Part shown: one piece after another, positions 17,033 to 25,955 of the stretch | How the letters are laid out: the number at the start of each line of letters is the position of its first letter | Position numbering within the stretch: the first letter of the stretch is position 1 | Source: Chitinophagaceae bacterium | GTDB taxonomy: Bacteria; Bacteroidota; Bacteroidia; Chitinophagales; Chitinophagaceae | Assembly: GCA_022843585.1 (NCBI GenBank) | Contig: JALHNJ010000005.1 | Coordinates: 62,001 to 126,000, forward strand | Direction of reading: 5' to 3' | Length of the DNA: 64,000 nt | Notes under the pieces: generated by a model | What the model was told of the DNA's origin: nothing | The model's input: the letters and a program-made list of their open reading frames with translations, nothing else | The model's database searches: none | Translations under genes and position numbers: made by a program

Positions 17033-18088
17033 ATGACAACAATAAAAGGCCCCGGCATATTCTTAGCCCAATTTATGGGCGATGCTGCACCATTTAACAA
17101 CCTGAAATCAATTTGCCTGTGGGCAGAAGCGTTAGGCTATAAAGCTGTGCAAATACCTACATGGGATTGCCGATGTATCGATTTGCAAAAAGCAGCCGAG
17201 AGTAAAACGTATGCGGACGAGATAAAAGCAATAGTAAACGATTGCGGTTTGGAAATTTCAGAATTGTCAACTCATTTGCAGGGGCAATTAGTGGCTGTTC
17301 ACCCGGCATATGATACTTTGTTTGATGGATTTGCTCCGGAACACTTACGAGGCAATCCAAAAGCCAGAACAGAATGGGCGGTGCAGCAGGTAAAATATGG
17401 TGCAAAGGCATCGGAAAACCTTGGCTTAAATGCACATGCTACGTTTAGCGGATCCTTATTGTGGCATACATTTCATCCATGGCCGCAACGACCAGCTGGA
17501 TTAGTGGAAGAAGGGTTTAAAGAATTAGGGAAAAGATGGATGCCTATTTTAAATTATTTTGATGAGTGTGGAGTAGATGTTTGCTATGAGATACATCCCG
17601 GGGAAGATTTATTTGATGGGGTAACCTATGAAATGTTCTTAAAAGAAGTAAATAATCATAAAAGAGCTTGCCTGTTGTACGATCCATCTCATTTTGTATT
17701 GCAGCAATTAGATTATATCCAGTACATCGATTTTTATCATGAAAGAATAAAAGCCTTTCATGTAAAGGATGCCGAGTTTAATTCAACGGGTAAACAAGGT
17801 ACATTTGGCGGTTATCAAAGTTGGGCCAACAGGGCAGGACGTTATCGTAGCCCCGGCGATGGACAGGTTGATTTTAAAACCATCTTCAGCAAACTAACTC
17901 AGCATGATTATACGGGATGGGCAGTAATGGAGTGGGAGTGCTGTATCAAACATCCGGAGGATGGTGCGAGGGAAGGAGCTGCGTTTATCCAACAGCATAT
18001 CATACGGGTAACAGAAAAAGCATTTGATGATTTTGCTTCAGTATCTCCAAATGCAGCAACAAATAGAAAAATTTTGGGCTTGGTTTAA
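17033..18088 (+). CDS. Cytoplasmic sugar phosphate isomerase/epimerase-like TIM-barrel protein
   Basis: 351 residues, no signal peptide, unlike its two relatives in the left arm. Blocks of the AP2/xylose-isomerase-like barrel with presumed metal ligands are ISELSTHLQGQLVAVHP, DVCYEIHPGEDLFDG, LLYDPSHFVLQQLDYI, FHVKDAEF and GWAVMEWECCIKHPEDG. An insertion around GGYQSWANRAGRYRSPGDGQ is characteristic of a subgroup often paired with Gfo/Idh/MocA dehydrogenases, as here. It likely isomerises or epimerises the keto- or aldose product inside the cell. 41 nt separate it from the cytochrome c gene. Confidence 0.9.
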   Translation: MTTIKGPGIFLAQFMGDAAPFNNLKSICLWAEALGYKAVQIPTWDCRCIDLQKAAESKTYADEIKAIVNDCGLEISELSTHLQGQLVAVHPAYDTLFDGFAPEHLRGNPKARTEWAVQQVKYGAKASENLGLNAHATFSGSLLWHTFHPWPQRPAGLVEEGFKELGKRWMPILNYFDECGVDVCYEIHPGEDLFDGVTYEMFLKEVNNHKRACLLYDPSHFVLQQLDYIQYIDFYHERIKAFHVKDAEFNSTGKQGTFGGYQSWANRAGRYRSPGDGQVDFKTIFSKLTQHDYTGWAVMEWECCIKHPEDGAREGAAFIQQHIIRVTEKAFDDFASVSPNAATNRKILGLV

Positions 18089-18129
18089 AACTGTTTTTAA
18101 TTGTAAATTGCTACCTATAAAAAATAAAC

Positions 18130-18522
18130 ATGAAAAATTTAATTATCTCATTTGCTGTAACTGCTTTGTTAATTAGTTGCGGGGGCAGCGATGATAAAAA
18201 AGCAGAGACTGCCGAAAAAACAGAAACTGTTGTAGAAGATCTATCAAAAAATCCAGATTATCAAAAAGGGTTAGAGCTTATTGGTGGAAGTGATTGTCTT
18301 ACCTGTCATAAAGTAGATGAAACCTTAACCGGTCCTTCCTACAGGGACGTTGCTAATAAATATGCATCAGCAGGCGATACAATAGTTGCACATCTTGCCG
18401 GCAAAATAATTAACGGCGGAAAGGGGGTATGGGGAGAGGTGTACATGACGCCTCATGCTGGTATGTCGCAGGAAGATGCGGAATCCATGGTGAAATATAT
18501 TTTACTACTTAAAAATAAATAG
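18130..18522 (+). CDS. Cytochrome c lipoprotein
   Basis: 130 residues. MKNLIISFAVTALLISCGG is a lipoprotein signal with Cys17 as the expected lipid-bearing residue. After a charged Lys/Glu linker comes a class I cytochrome c domain with the haem site CLTCHK (CxxCH) and a downstream Met (MTPHAGM, or the next GMSQ) as the likely sixth ligand. It is anchored on the periplasmic side of a membrane. The 3-nt gap to the DUF1080 gene and the GMC dehydrogenase in the opposite arm suggest that it accepts electrons from that dehydrogenase. Confidence 0.92.
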   Translation: MKNLIISFAVTALLISCGGSDDKKAETAEKTETVVEDLSKNPDYQKGLELIGGSDCLTCHKVDETLTGPSYRDVANKYASAGDTIVAHLAGKIINGGKGVWGEVYMTPHAGMSQEDAESMVKYILLLKNK

Positions 18523-18525
18523 TCG

Positions 18526-19284
18526 ATGATAAAATTTATTGCAACTGCAATGGCTGTTTCAGTTCTTGCAGCAGGTTGTTTTGATAATTCTGCACCCACT
18601 GAAGAAAAATCTCAAGAAAAAGCCATGGAAATTTTAACGGAAGAACAAAAGAAAGATGGATGGCAATTATTGTTTGATGGTAAAACAATGACTGGCTGGC
18701 ATAAGTATGGTGGCGATTCAGTTGGGAAAGCATGGAAAGTTGCAGACGGAACTTTTTATCTTGACACTACTGAGAGAGAAAACTGGCAAATAAAAGGTGG
18801 TGGCGATATTGTTACCGATTCATCTTTTAAAAACTTTCACTTAAAGTTGGAATGGAAAATTGCTAAAGATGGGAATAGCGGCATCATGTTTTATGTGCAT
18901 GAGGATACTACAAAATATAAATGGCCCTGGGAAACGGCACCGGAAATGCAGATACTGGATAACGCCGGGCATGCGGATTCAAAGATTATTAAACACCGTG
19001 CAGGCGACTTGTACGATTTAATTTCAAGTTCTAAGGAAACCGTTAAACCTTATGGAGAGTGGAATCTTGCTGAAATTAAATGTGTAGATGGGAAACTTGA
19101 TTTTTATCTGAACGGTGAAAACATTGTTTCTACTACTATGTGGGATGATAACTGGAAAAAGTTGGTAGCGGGAAGCAAATTTGTAAAGATGCCCGACTTT
19201 GGCATTTATAAGGAAGGTAAGATTGCATTACAGGACCATGGTAATACAGTATGGTACAGAAATGTGATGATAAAGAAATTATAA
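18526..19284 (+). CDS. DUF1080 protein, 3-keto-disaccharide hydrolase family, lipoprotein
   Basis: 252 residues. The N-terminus is a lipoprotein signal ending VLAAGC, after which the DUF1080 (concanavalin-like) domain fills the rest: WQLLFDGKTMTGWHKYGG, GDIVTDSSFKNFHLKLEW, KDGNSGIMFYV and APEMQILDNAGHAD. Pfam names this family 3-keto-disaccharide hydrolase. It would cleave glycosidic bonds of sugars already oxidised at C3, which is the step expected after the GMC dehydrogenase. Only 3 nt separate it from the cytochrome gene. The right arm ends here at a strong palindromic terminator. Confidence 0.93.
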   Translation: MIKFIATAMAVSVLAAGCFDNSAPTEEKSQEKAMEILTEEQKKDGWQLLFDGKTMTGWHKYGGDSVGKAWKVADGTFYLDTTERENWQIKGGGDIVTDSSFKNFHLKLEWKIAKDGNSGIMFYVHEDTTKYKWPWETAPEMQILDNAGHADSKIIKHRAGDLYDLISSSKETVKPYGEWNLAEIKCVDGKLDFYLNGENIVSTTMWDDNWKKLVAGSKFVKMPDFGIYKEGKIALQDHGNTVWYRNVMIKKL

Positions 19285-19300
19285 TCACTAAAAGTAACAT

Positions 19301-19338
19301 AATTAAAAAGTCCGGTCAATTGACCGGACTTTTTAATT
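19301..19338. terminator. Perfect 38-bp palindromic bidirectional terminator
   Basis: The two halves, AATTAAAAAGTCCGGTCAA and its exact complement, meet without a loop; GC-rich core flanked by A and T runs on each side. It serves the DUF1080 gene on the plus strand and pyk on the minus strand, and its right end covers two bases of the pyk stop codon. Confidence 0.9.
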
Positions 19339-20827
19339 ACTCAATTGTGGTAATTTTTATTGTATTAGTTGGTAGATGTAAATCTATTGGGGTACTTCCG
19401 GTATTAATAACAGTATCACCGCTCTTGATAAATCTTCTTTGTTTAAGAATATCTATCTGGTCAAAAATGATATCATCAAGGCTTTCCTCTTCATCATAAT
19501 AAAATGCCCTTACACCCCAGCTCAATGTCAATTGATTTACCAGCGAACGTTCCTTGGTAAAAATGTATAATGGAGCTTTTGGACGATAGCTGCTTAATAC
19601 AAATCCTGTATAACCACTTTGCGTCATACCAATCAAAGCGTCTGCATTTACATCCCGGGCCAATTTACAGGCATTGTAGCAAATAGCATCACTCAAAAAT
19701 GAAGGGGAGTGGGGTTGAGGTACCAATTCATCTTCCCTGTTATAATTATAACCAGATTTTTCTACTTCAATAATAATCTTTCGCATCGTTTCAACGACAA
19801 GGGTCGGATGATTACCGGCAGCTGTTTCAGCACTTAACATTACCGCATCGGCTCCCTCTATTACCGCATTCGCCACATCGGTAATTTCACTTCTGTTAGG
19901 CTTGTTCAGCTCAATCATACTCTCCATCATCTGGGTAGCTACAATTACGGGCTTTGCCCTGTGCAGGCACATACGGATGATTTGTTTTTGCAATAAGGGA
20001 ATTTTTTCTACTGGAAGCTCCACTCCCAAATCGCCACGGGCAATCATTACTGCGTCAGATTCTACTATAATGTCACGCAGATTTTCTAACGCCTCTGGCT
20101 TTTCAATCTTGGAAATAATCTTTGTTTTGCTGCCTCTTTTTTCCAGCCGGCTGCGAAGATCCTCCAGGTCTTTTACACTGCGTACAAAGGATAGTGCAAC
20201 CCAATCGAGTTTTTGATCTATGATATACTCCAGGTCAATAATATCTTTTTCTGTTAGAGCGGGTAAAGAAATTTTTGTATCAGGCAGGTTAATACCTTTC
20301 TTAGAAGATAATGTTCCACCCATTGTAACTTCTACCCGCACATCTTTATTCTTTAGTACCTCTTTTACTTTTACTTCTAATTTACCGTCATTAATAAGGA
20401 TCGTATTTCCTATAGTTACATCATCGTGCAGGTTAGGGTAAGAAACATAAATTCTTTCTTTTGTTCCAATAACTTTTTCATTGGTAAATGTCAGAATATC
20501 GCCAGGAACAATTTCCATTGTACCATTCTCTATTTCACCCACACGAAGCTTTGGTCCTTGCAGATCGCCGAGTATAGCAATATTAAAAGGTTCTGTTTTA
20601 TTAATTGTACGGATATGTTCAATAATTTTTCCTTTGTCTTCATGCGCCCCATGCGAAAAATTGAGACGGAATACATTTACACCTGCTTTTACCAGAGCAA
20701 GCAATTTGTCGTAAGTATCACAAGCAGGGCCTACAGTGGCTACAATCTTAGTTCGGTGAGTCTTGTGTTCTATACCAGCTTCCTGGTCCATTTGTTCGTG
20801 GTAGTACTTTTGGGAGTGTTTCGCCAT
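19337..20827 (-). CDS. pyk: Pyruvate kinase
   Basis: 496 residues. The N-terminus has about 24 extra residues (MAKHSQKYYHEQMDQEAGIEH) before the core TKIVATVGPACDTYDKL. Motifs include FRLNFSHGAHEDK, GDLQGPKLRVGEI, KPNRSEITDVANAV and the signature MIARGDLGVELPVEKIPLLQ with MMESMI following. The C-terminal domain is complete and a short threonine/isoleucine tail ends it. It catalyses phosphoenolpyruvate + ADP to pyruvate + ATP. It is the second gene of a pfkA-pyk operon, 14 nt behind pfkA, joining two control steps of glycolysis. Confidence 0.97.
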   Translation of the reverse strand: MAKHSQKYYHEQMDQEAGIEHKTHRTKIVATVGPACDTYDKLLALVKAGVNVFRLNFSHGAHEDKGKIIEHIRTINKTEPFNIAILGDLQGPKLRVGEIENGTMEIVPGDILTFTNEKVIGTKERIYVSYPNLHDDVTIGNTILINDGKLEVKVKEVLKNKDVRVEVTMGGTLSSKKGINLPDTKISLPALTEKDIIDLEYIIDQKLDWVALSFVRSVKDLEDLRSRLEKRGSKTKIISKIEKPEALENLRDIIVESDAVMIARGDLGVELPVEKIPLLQKQIIRMCLHRAKPVIVATQMMESMIELNKPNRSEITDVANAVIEGADAVMLSAETAAGNHPTLVVETMRKIIIEVEKSGYNYNREDELVPQPHSPSFLSDAICYNACKLARDVNADALIGMTQSGYTGFVLSSYRPKAPLYIFTKERSLVNQLTLSWGVRAFYYDEEESLDDIIFDQIDILKQRRFIKSGDTVINTGSTPIDLHLPTNTIKITTIE

Positions 20828-20841
20828 TCTGATTATTGTTT

Positions 20842-21825
20842 TTAGCTAGCTAATATCTTTACAATTTTCATCCATTCCTCACTGATCTTGCCTTTATTCT
20901 TTACTGCACTTTCTAAGGGCAGGTAGTGCATTTTATTATTCTGAATTCCAACAAACACATTATGTTTTCCTTCCAGCAAACATTCTACCGCATGGTACCC
21001 CATACGACTTGCTATTAATCTGTCAATGCAAGTTGGAGAACCGCCTCTTTGTATATGTCCTAGTATGCAGACTCTTATTTCCGCTTTCGGTAGTTTTTCT
21101 TTCAATACTTTTTCCACTTCATTGGCACCTCCAAAATCATCACCTTCTGCAACAACAATCAGGTTTACTAATTTTTTTCGTCTTTCTTTTTCCAATAAAG
21201 AAGCAACAATATCATCCATATCAGTTTTCCGCTCAGGAACAAGAATATTTTCTGCACCTGTAGCGATACCGCTATGTAAAGCAATATAACCAGCATCTCT
21301 GCCCATTACTTCTATAATGAAAATTCTATCATGGGCATCCATAGTATCCCTGATTTTATCAATGGCTTCTACTGCTGTATTTACAGCTGTATCAAATCCA
21401 ATAGTAAAATCAGTACCCTGTATATCTTTATCAATAGTACCGGCAATTCCAATGCAAGGAATATCAAACTCCTGGCTAAACTTTACCGCTCCACGAAATG
21501 AACCATCGCCGCCAATAATTACTAAACCATCAATGCCTCTTTTCGTAAGATTGTCGTATGCTTTTTTACGGCCTTCGGGTTCAAAAAATTCCTTGCAACG
21601 GGCTGTTTTAAGAATGGTGCCGCCACGCTGTATAATATTTGCAACCGACCGGGAATCCATGATATTAATATCATCCTCAATCAATCCCTGGTAACCTCTC
21701 ATGATGCCATAAACTTCCAAACCATGATAACGACCTGTTCTGACAACAGCTCTGATTGCTGCATTCATGCCGGGTGAATCTCCACCTGAGGTTAGAACGC
21801 CTATCCGGGTAACTTTCTTTTCCAT
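20842..21825 (-). CDS. pfkA: 6-phosphofructokinase (ATP)
   Basis: 327 residues. The ATP-binding start is GVLTSGGDSPGMNAAIRA, followed by GGDGSFRGA, the catalytic loop GTIDKDIQGTDFTIGFDTA (Asp base in the TIDKD motif) and IIEVMGRDAGYIA. Length and motifs match the bacterial ATP-dependent PfkA. It phosphorylates fructose-6-phosphate. It leads the operon with pyk, which starts 14 nt downstream. The 183-nt divergent gap to the next gene holds its promoter; I cannot place it firmly. Confidence 0.97.
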   Translation of the reverse strand: MEKKVTRIGVLTSGGDSPGMNAAIRAVVRTGRYHGLEVYGIMRGYQGLIEDDINIMDSRSVANIIQRGGTILKTARCKEFFEPEGRKKAYDNLTKRGIDGLVIIGGDGSFRGAVKFSQEFDIPCIGIAGTIDKDIQGTDFTIGFDTAVNTAVEAIDKIRDTMDAHDRIFIIEVMGRDAGYIALHSGIATGAENILVPERKTDMDDIVASLLEKERRKKLVNLIVVAEGDDFGGANEVEKVLKEKLPKAEIRVCILGHIQRGGSPTCIDRLIASRMGYHAVECLLEGKHNVFVGIQNNKMHYLPLESAVKNKGKISEEWMKIVKILAS

Positions 21826-22008
21826 TTTCTTCTTTAAGCTGGCAAAAATATGATTTTATTCTGAGTGTGTATTTTAGACACAATCAAGCATTTATATGCA
21901 GCTCTACAAATATAAGTTTCTCATTTCCATTTTCTTTACAGGAATACCCTTTTACACGGATAAAATATAGCAGGATACGAACGTATGTTGTGGTATTAAA
22001 TTTTTAGT

Positions 22009-22752
22009 ATGAAAAAGTATATATTTTTTTGGTTGCTTTTAATAAGCGTAACATCATTTGCACAAGCCGATACCATTAACAAAATATTACGGGCATTTCC
22101 AATAACTGATTATATGCTCGACCTTAATGATAGTACCAAGCTGGTACAAATTGAAATGCCGGAAAATTTAAAACTAAAAGACAAGCAGATCGGATTGCTT
22201 TATGGAGTTTATGAAAACTCTTCGGTTACAGCCATTCAAAAGGGATATGGTAAATGCCAACTCATAAAAGGTAATTATTATTACTTCGCAATTAGTAATA
22301 ATAGTAGTGGTCAGTCTTTAGTGAAAGGAGATTTGTTGTACACTTTTATGGAGAAGACGAAAATATATAATGGACAGATTCCACAGCTCGCAGCACATTT
22401 TATACGATTGCTGGATGTATATGAAACAGCATTGTACGACCGCTATACTATTTTTCAAAAATGGAGCAGGGAAGACGAAAATGAAATGCTGGATTCTATT
22501 GTTGCTGATATACGATTTACAGGAAACTATTTCATCAAAGAAAACCCATCGATGGATGTATTAATTCAAAAAGGTGATTATAAAGGAAGGAAAACTTTGT
22601 ATGTAATGGCAGAATGCCAACAAGCGGATGTTATAAAATTCTTAGATTATATGATTGCCAGGCCCAGAAACTATGCTGGAAAAGAATGGAAAGTATCAGA
22701 AATTTTTGCCACCTGGCTTTCTGAAGGTGCACCAACCGTACTAAAGGAATAA
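22009..22752 (+). CDS. Unidentified secreted protein
   Basis: 247 residues with a Sec signal peptide (MKKYIFFWLLLISVTSFAQ). I do not recognise a domain. The mature part has mixed alpha/beta character, ending WLSEGAPTVLKE. There is no lipobox or membrane anchor beyond the signal, so it is periplasmic or extracellular. It is monocistronic, with its own terminator right after it. Confidence 0.75.
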   Translation: MKKYIFFWLLLISVTSFAQADTINKILRAFPITDYMLDLNDSTKLVQIEMPENLKLKDKQIGLLYGVYENSSVTAIQKGYGKCQLIKGNYYYFAISNNSSGQSLVKGDLLYTFMEKTKIYNGQIPQLAAHFIRLLDVYETALYDRYTIFQKWSREDENEMLDSIVADIRFTGNYFIKENPSMDVLIQKGDYKGRKTLYVMAECQQADVIKFLDYMIARPRNYAGKEWKVSEIFATWLSEGAPTVLKE

Positions 22753-22774
22753 AAGCTACATTTATCCTCTCCCC

Positions 22775-22803
22775 AGACCTCCTGTACAGGAGGTCTTTTT
22801 TTA
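22775..22803 (+). terminator. Rho-independent terminator
   Basis: Perfect dyad AGACCTCCTGTACAGGAGGTCT (11-base arms, 22775-22796) followed by a run of T to 22802. It lies 22 nt after the stop of the unidentified secreted protein. Confidence 0.9.
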
Positions 22804-22845
22804 CTACCATATTCATTTATCTTTAGTATCACTAAAATTTGATTT

Positions 22846-24990
22846 ATGAAAAAGGCGATTTATTCTTTTGTTTTTTTATTACCGCTGGTTGTTATAGCAC
22901 AACTACAATATCCTGCAACTAAAAAAACAGAAGTAGTTGAGGATTATCATGGTACTAAAATCGCAGACCCTTATCGATGGCTCGAGGATGATCGCAGTGA
23001 AGAAACAAAGCAATGGGTTACTGAACAGAATAAAGTGACATTCGGTTACCTCGATAAAATCTCATACCGTGCAGATTGGTTGAAGCGGTTGGAAGAGATC
23101 AATAATTATCCCAAATATTCTTCCCCTTCAAAAAAACATGAATATTTCTATTTTTCAAAGAATGATGGTTTGCAGAACCAAAGTATTTTATACCGCCAGA
23201 AAGGGCTGGATGGAAAACCAGAGGTGGTACTTGACCCTAATAAATTTTCCGCAGATGGCACTACTGGCCTTGGTACTTTTTCATTGTCAAAAGATGGCAA
23301 GTATGCAGTAGTAGGTAAAACAAAGGGTGGCAGCGATTGGCGTACCTATTATGTAATGGATATGAAAACGTTGAAATATTTACCAGATTCGGTAGAATGG
23401 GTAAAAGTATCCGGTGCTGCCTGGCAGGGTGATGGTTTTTTCTATAGCCGTTACCCAACACCCGAAAAGGGAAAAGAACTGTCAACCAAAAATGAAAATC
23501 ACCAGGTATTTTATCATAAAGTGGGTACTTCGCAGGACAAAGATGTTTTGGTGTATGAAGATCCGGCCAATGCGCAGCGTTTTCATAATGTATTTACCGA
23601 CGAGAATGAAAGATTTGTTTTACTAAACATTTCTGACCGGGGAAAAGCAAAAGACGGGAATGCATTGTGGTATTTTGATAGCAAATCTGCTGATAAAAAG
23701 TTTAAGCCCATTATAAAAGAAGCCGGTGATTATGACTATAGTTTTATTGATGAGATAAATGGCAAGTTCATTATGTCAACTAACGACGGAGCATTGAATC
23801 AGAAAGTAATTTTGCTTGATCCTGCAAATCCTCAAAAAGAAAATTGGAAAACAATTATTGATGAAAAACCAGAAAATATTTCTTCTATAACTACAGCCGG
23901 CGGAAAGATTTTTATTACCTACCTAAAAGATGTAACAAGCCGTGTGTATGTATATGATTTTAATGGCAAGTTAGAAAGAGAGGTAGAATTGCCTGCATTG
24001 GGCACCGCTGGTGGATTTGGCGGCGAAAAGGATGATAAATTTGTTTTCTACACCTTTACCTCTATTACATTTCCACCGACTATTTATCGATATGATATAG
24101 CGACAGGCAAAAGCACTGTTTTCAGGAAACCAGAAGTAAAATTTAATCCGGAAGATTTTGTAACCGAACAAGTATTTTATCCAAGTAAAGACGGTACAAA
24201 AATTCCCATGTTTATTACTTACAAAAAGGGAACTGAAAAGAACGGTAAGAATCCAACCATCTTATATGCGTATGGCGGATTTAATATTAGTAGCAATCCA
24301 TCTTTTTCTCCCTCAAGAATTACCTGGCTGGAACAGGGCGGTATTTTTTGTATTGCAAATATCCGTGGCGGCAGCGAGTATGGCGAAAAATGGCATGAAG
24401 CGGGTATGCGAAATAAAAAGCAAAATGTATTTGATGACTTTATTGCTGCAGGAGAATTTTTGGTAGATAAAAAATATACATCAAGCAGCCATCTGGCTAT
24501 ACAAGGCGGATCAAATGGCGGTTTGCTTGTTGGTGCTGTAATTAACCAGCGTCCGGATTTATTTAAAGTTGCTATCCCTCAAGTTGGCGTAATGGATATG
24601 TTGCGTTTCCAAAAATTCACCATCGGTTGGAACTGGGTTGCTGAATACGGCAGCAGTGACAACGAGGCTGATTTTAAAAACCTGATCACTTATTCTCCTA
24701 TTCATAATATTAAACCAGGTTTAAACTACCCGGCTACCATAATTACAACTGCCGATCATGATGACAGGGTAGTGCCGGCACACTCTTTCAAGTATGCGGC
24801 TACTTTGCAAGAGCATTATAAGGGAGCAAATCCAACACTGATAAGAATAGATGTGAACTCAGGCCACGGTGCAAGTAATCTCAAAAAGGGATTAGAAACC
24901 GCTGCTGATATTTACTCTTTTACTTTTTACAACATGGGATTGACACCAAAATTTGAACCGGCAAAACCAGCAGATAAAAAAGCATTTTAG
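22846..24990 (+). CDS. Prolyl oligopeptidase (S9A), secreted
   Basis: 714 residues with a signal peptide (FVFLLPLVVIAQL). The N-terminal seven-blade beta-propeller (about residues 70-430) starts with the family hallmark DPYRWLED. The C-terminal alpha/beta hydrolase carries the catalytic triad: Ser556 in GGSNGG, Asp at 639-640 in DHDDRVVP, and His674 in SGHGAS. It cleaves after proline in short peptides, in the periplasm. It has the usual length for the family. It is monocistronic, with a terminator downstream. Confidence 0.96.
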   Translation: MKKAIYSFVFLLPLVVIAQLQYPATKKTEVVEDYHGTKIADPYRWLEDDRSEETKQWVTEQNKVTFGYLDKISYRADWLKRLEEINNYPKYSSPSKKHEYFYFSKNDGLQNQSILYRQKGLDGKPEVVLDPNKFSADGTTGLGTFSLSKDGKYAVVGKTKGGSDWRTYYVMDMKTLKYLPDSVEWVKVSGAAWQGDGFFYSRYPTPEKGKELSTKNENHQVFYHKVGTSQDKDVLVYEDPANAQRFHNVFTDENERFVLLNISDRGKAKDGNALWYFDSKSADKKFKPIIKEAGDYDYSFIDEINGKFIMSTNDGALNQKVILLDPANPQKENWKTIIDEKPENISSITTAGGKIFITYLKDVTSRVYVYDFNGKLEREVELPALGTAGGFGGEKDDKFVFYTFTSITFPPTIYRYDIATGKSTVFRKPEVKFNPEDFVTEQVFYPSKDGTKIPMFITYKKGTEKNGKNPTILYAYGGFNISSNPSFSPSRITWLEQGGIFCIANIRGGSEYGEKWHEAGMRNKKQNVFDDFIAAGEFLVDKKYTSSSHLAIQGGSNGGLLVGAVINQRPDLFKVAIPQVGVMDMLRFQKFTIGWNWVAEYGSSDNEADFKNLITYSPIHNIKPGLNYPATIITTADHDDRVVPAHSFKYAATLQEHYKGANPTLIRIDVNSGHGASNLKKGLETAADIYSFTFYNMGLTPKFEPAKPADKKAF

Positions 24991-25007
24991 TAATAATTAA
25001 ATAATTG

Positions 25008-25046
25008 AAATCCTGTTTTACTAATTGTAAAGCAGGATTTTTTTTA
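25008..25046 (+). terminator. Rho-independent terminator after the prolyl oligopeptidase
   Basis: Arms AAATCCTGTTTTAC (25008-25021) and GTAAAGCAGGATTT (25027-25040) pair with one G-T wobble, loop TAATT, then a T run. It lies upstream of the next gene's start, showing that the next gene begins at 25065 and not inside the hairpin. Confidence 0.85.
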
Positions 25047-25064
25047 TTCTGCCTATTTTTGATT

Positions 25065-25955
25065 ATGAAAATTTTAATAACCGGTGCTAATGGTTTTTTA
25101 GGACATTATCTTACCTCTCAACTAATAGAAAAAAGACACAATGTAATTGCAACCGGGAAAGGGGAATGCAGATTGCCTTTTGTGGCAAAAGAAAACTTTC
25201 AATATGTTTCCATGGATTTTACTGATCCTTTTGTAGTACATGATGTGTTTGCAGAAATTCAACCCGACGTTGTGGTGCATGCCGGGGCTATGAGTAAACC
25301 GGATGATTGCGAACAACAACAATGGCAAGCCTATGTTACGAATGTGGAAGGGACGATAACGATGCTGCTCAATGCCGAAGAGCAAAAAAGTTTTTTTATA
25401 TTTCTGTCAACTGACTTTGTTTTTGACGGACTAACAGGAATGTATAAAGAAGAAGAAAGCCGTGGCCCTGTTAACTTTTATGGCAAAACAAAAGAAGAAG
25501 CAGAAGATGCTGTACAAGAATATGAACATGATTGGGCAATTGTAAGAACAGTGTTAGTGTATGGAAAACCAAGTTCCGGTCGTGGTAATTTACTAACCGT
25601 AATAAAAGAAAAAATAGAGAAAGGTGAGGAGTATAGTGTGTTTGACGACCAGGTTCGTACCCCCACCTTTGTGGAAGATCTGGCAGCCGGTATTGTTGCT
25701 ATTATTGAAAAGAGGGCAACAGGTATTTATCATTTATCTGGAGAAGATGTTTTAACGCCATATGAAATGGCTTGCAAAACGGCAGAACATCTTGGATTAG
25801 CCCAATCACTTATAAAAAAGGTAACTGCTGAAACATTTAGTCAGCCAGCAAAGCGGCCAGCTAAAACAGGATTTAATATTGAAAAAGCAAAAAGAGGTTT
25901 AGGCTATACACCAACCTCTTTTGCTGAAGGACTTAAAAAAACATTTGCAGGTTAG
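25065..25955 (+). CDS. RmlD-like NAD(P)-dependent sugar-nucleotide reductase (extended SDR)
   Basis: About 296 residues from the ATG at 25065. It begins MKILITGANGFLGHYL with the Rossmann motif GxxGxxG, then STDFVFDGLTGMY and YGKTKEEAE, the YxxxK catalytic pair of extended short-chain dehydrogenases. The dTDP-4-dehydrorhamnose reductase (RmlD) family is the closest fit. No other rhamnose genes are near, so its exact substrate is uncertain; it could reduce another NDP-4-keto-sugar. Its stop codon overlaps that of the convergent TonB receptor by 4 nt. Confidence 0.87.
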   Translation: MKILITGANGFLGHYLTSQLIEKRHNVIATGKGECRLPFVAKENFQYVSMDFTDPFVVHDVFAEIQPDVVVHAGAMSKPDDCEQQQWQAYVTNVEGTITMLLNAEEQKSFFIFLSTDFVFDGLTGMYKEEESRGPVNFYGKTKEEAEDAVQEYEHDWAIVRTVLVYGKPSSGRGNLLTVIKEKIEKGEEYSVFDDQVRTPTFVEDLAAGIVAIIEKRATGIYHLSGEDVLTPYEMACKTAEHLGLAQSLIKKVTAETFSQPAKRPAKTGFNIEKAKRGLGYTPTSFAEGLKKTFAG

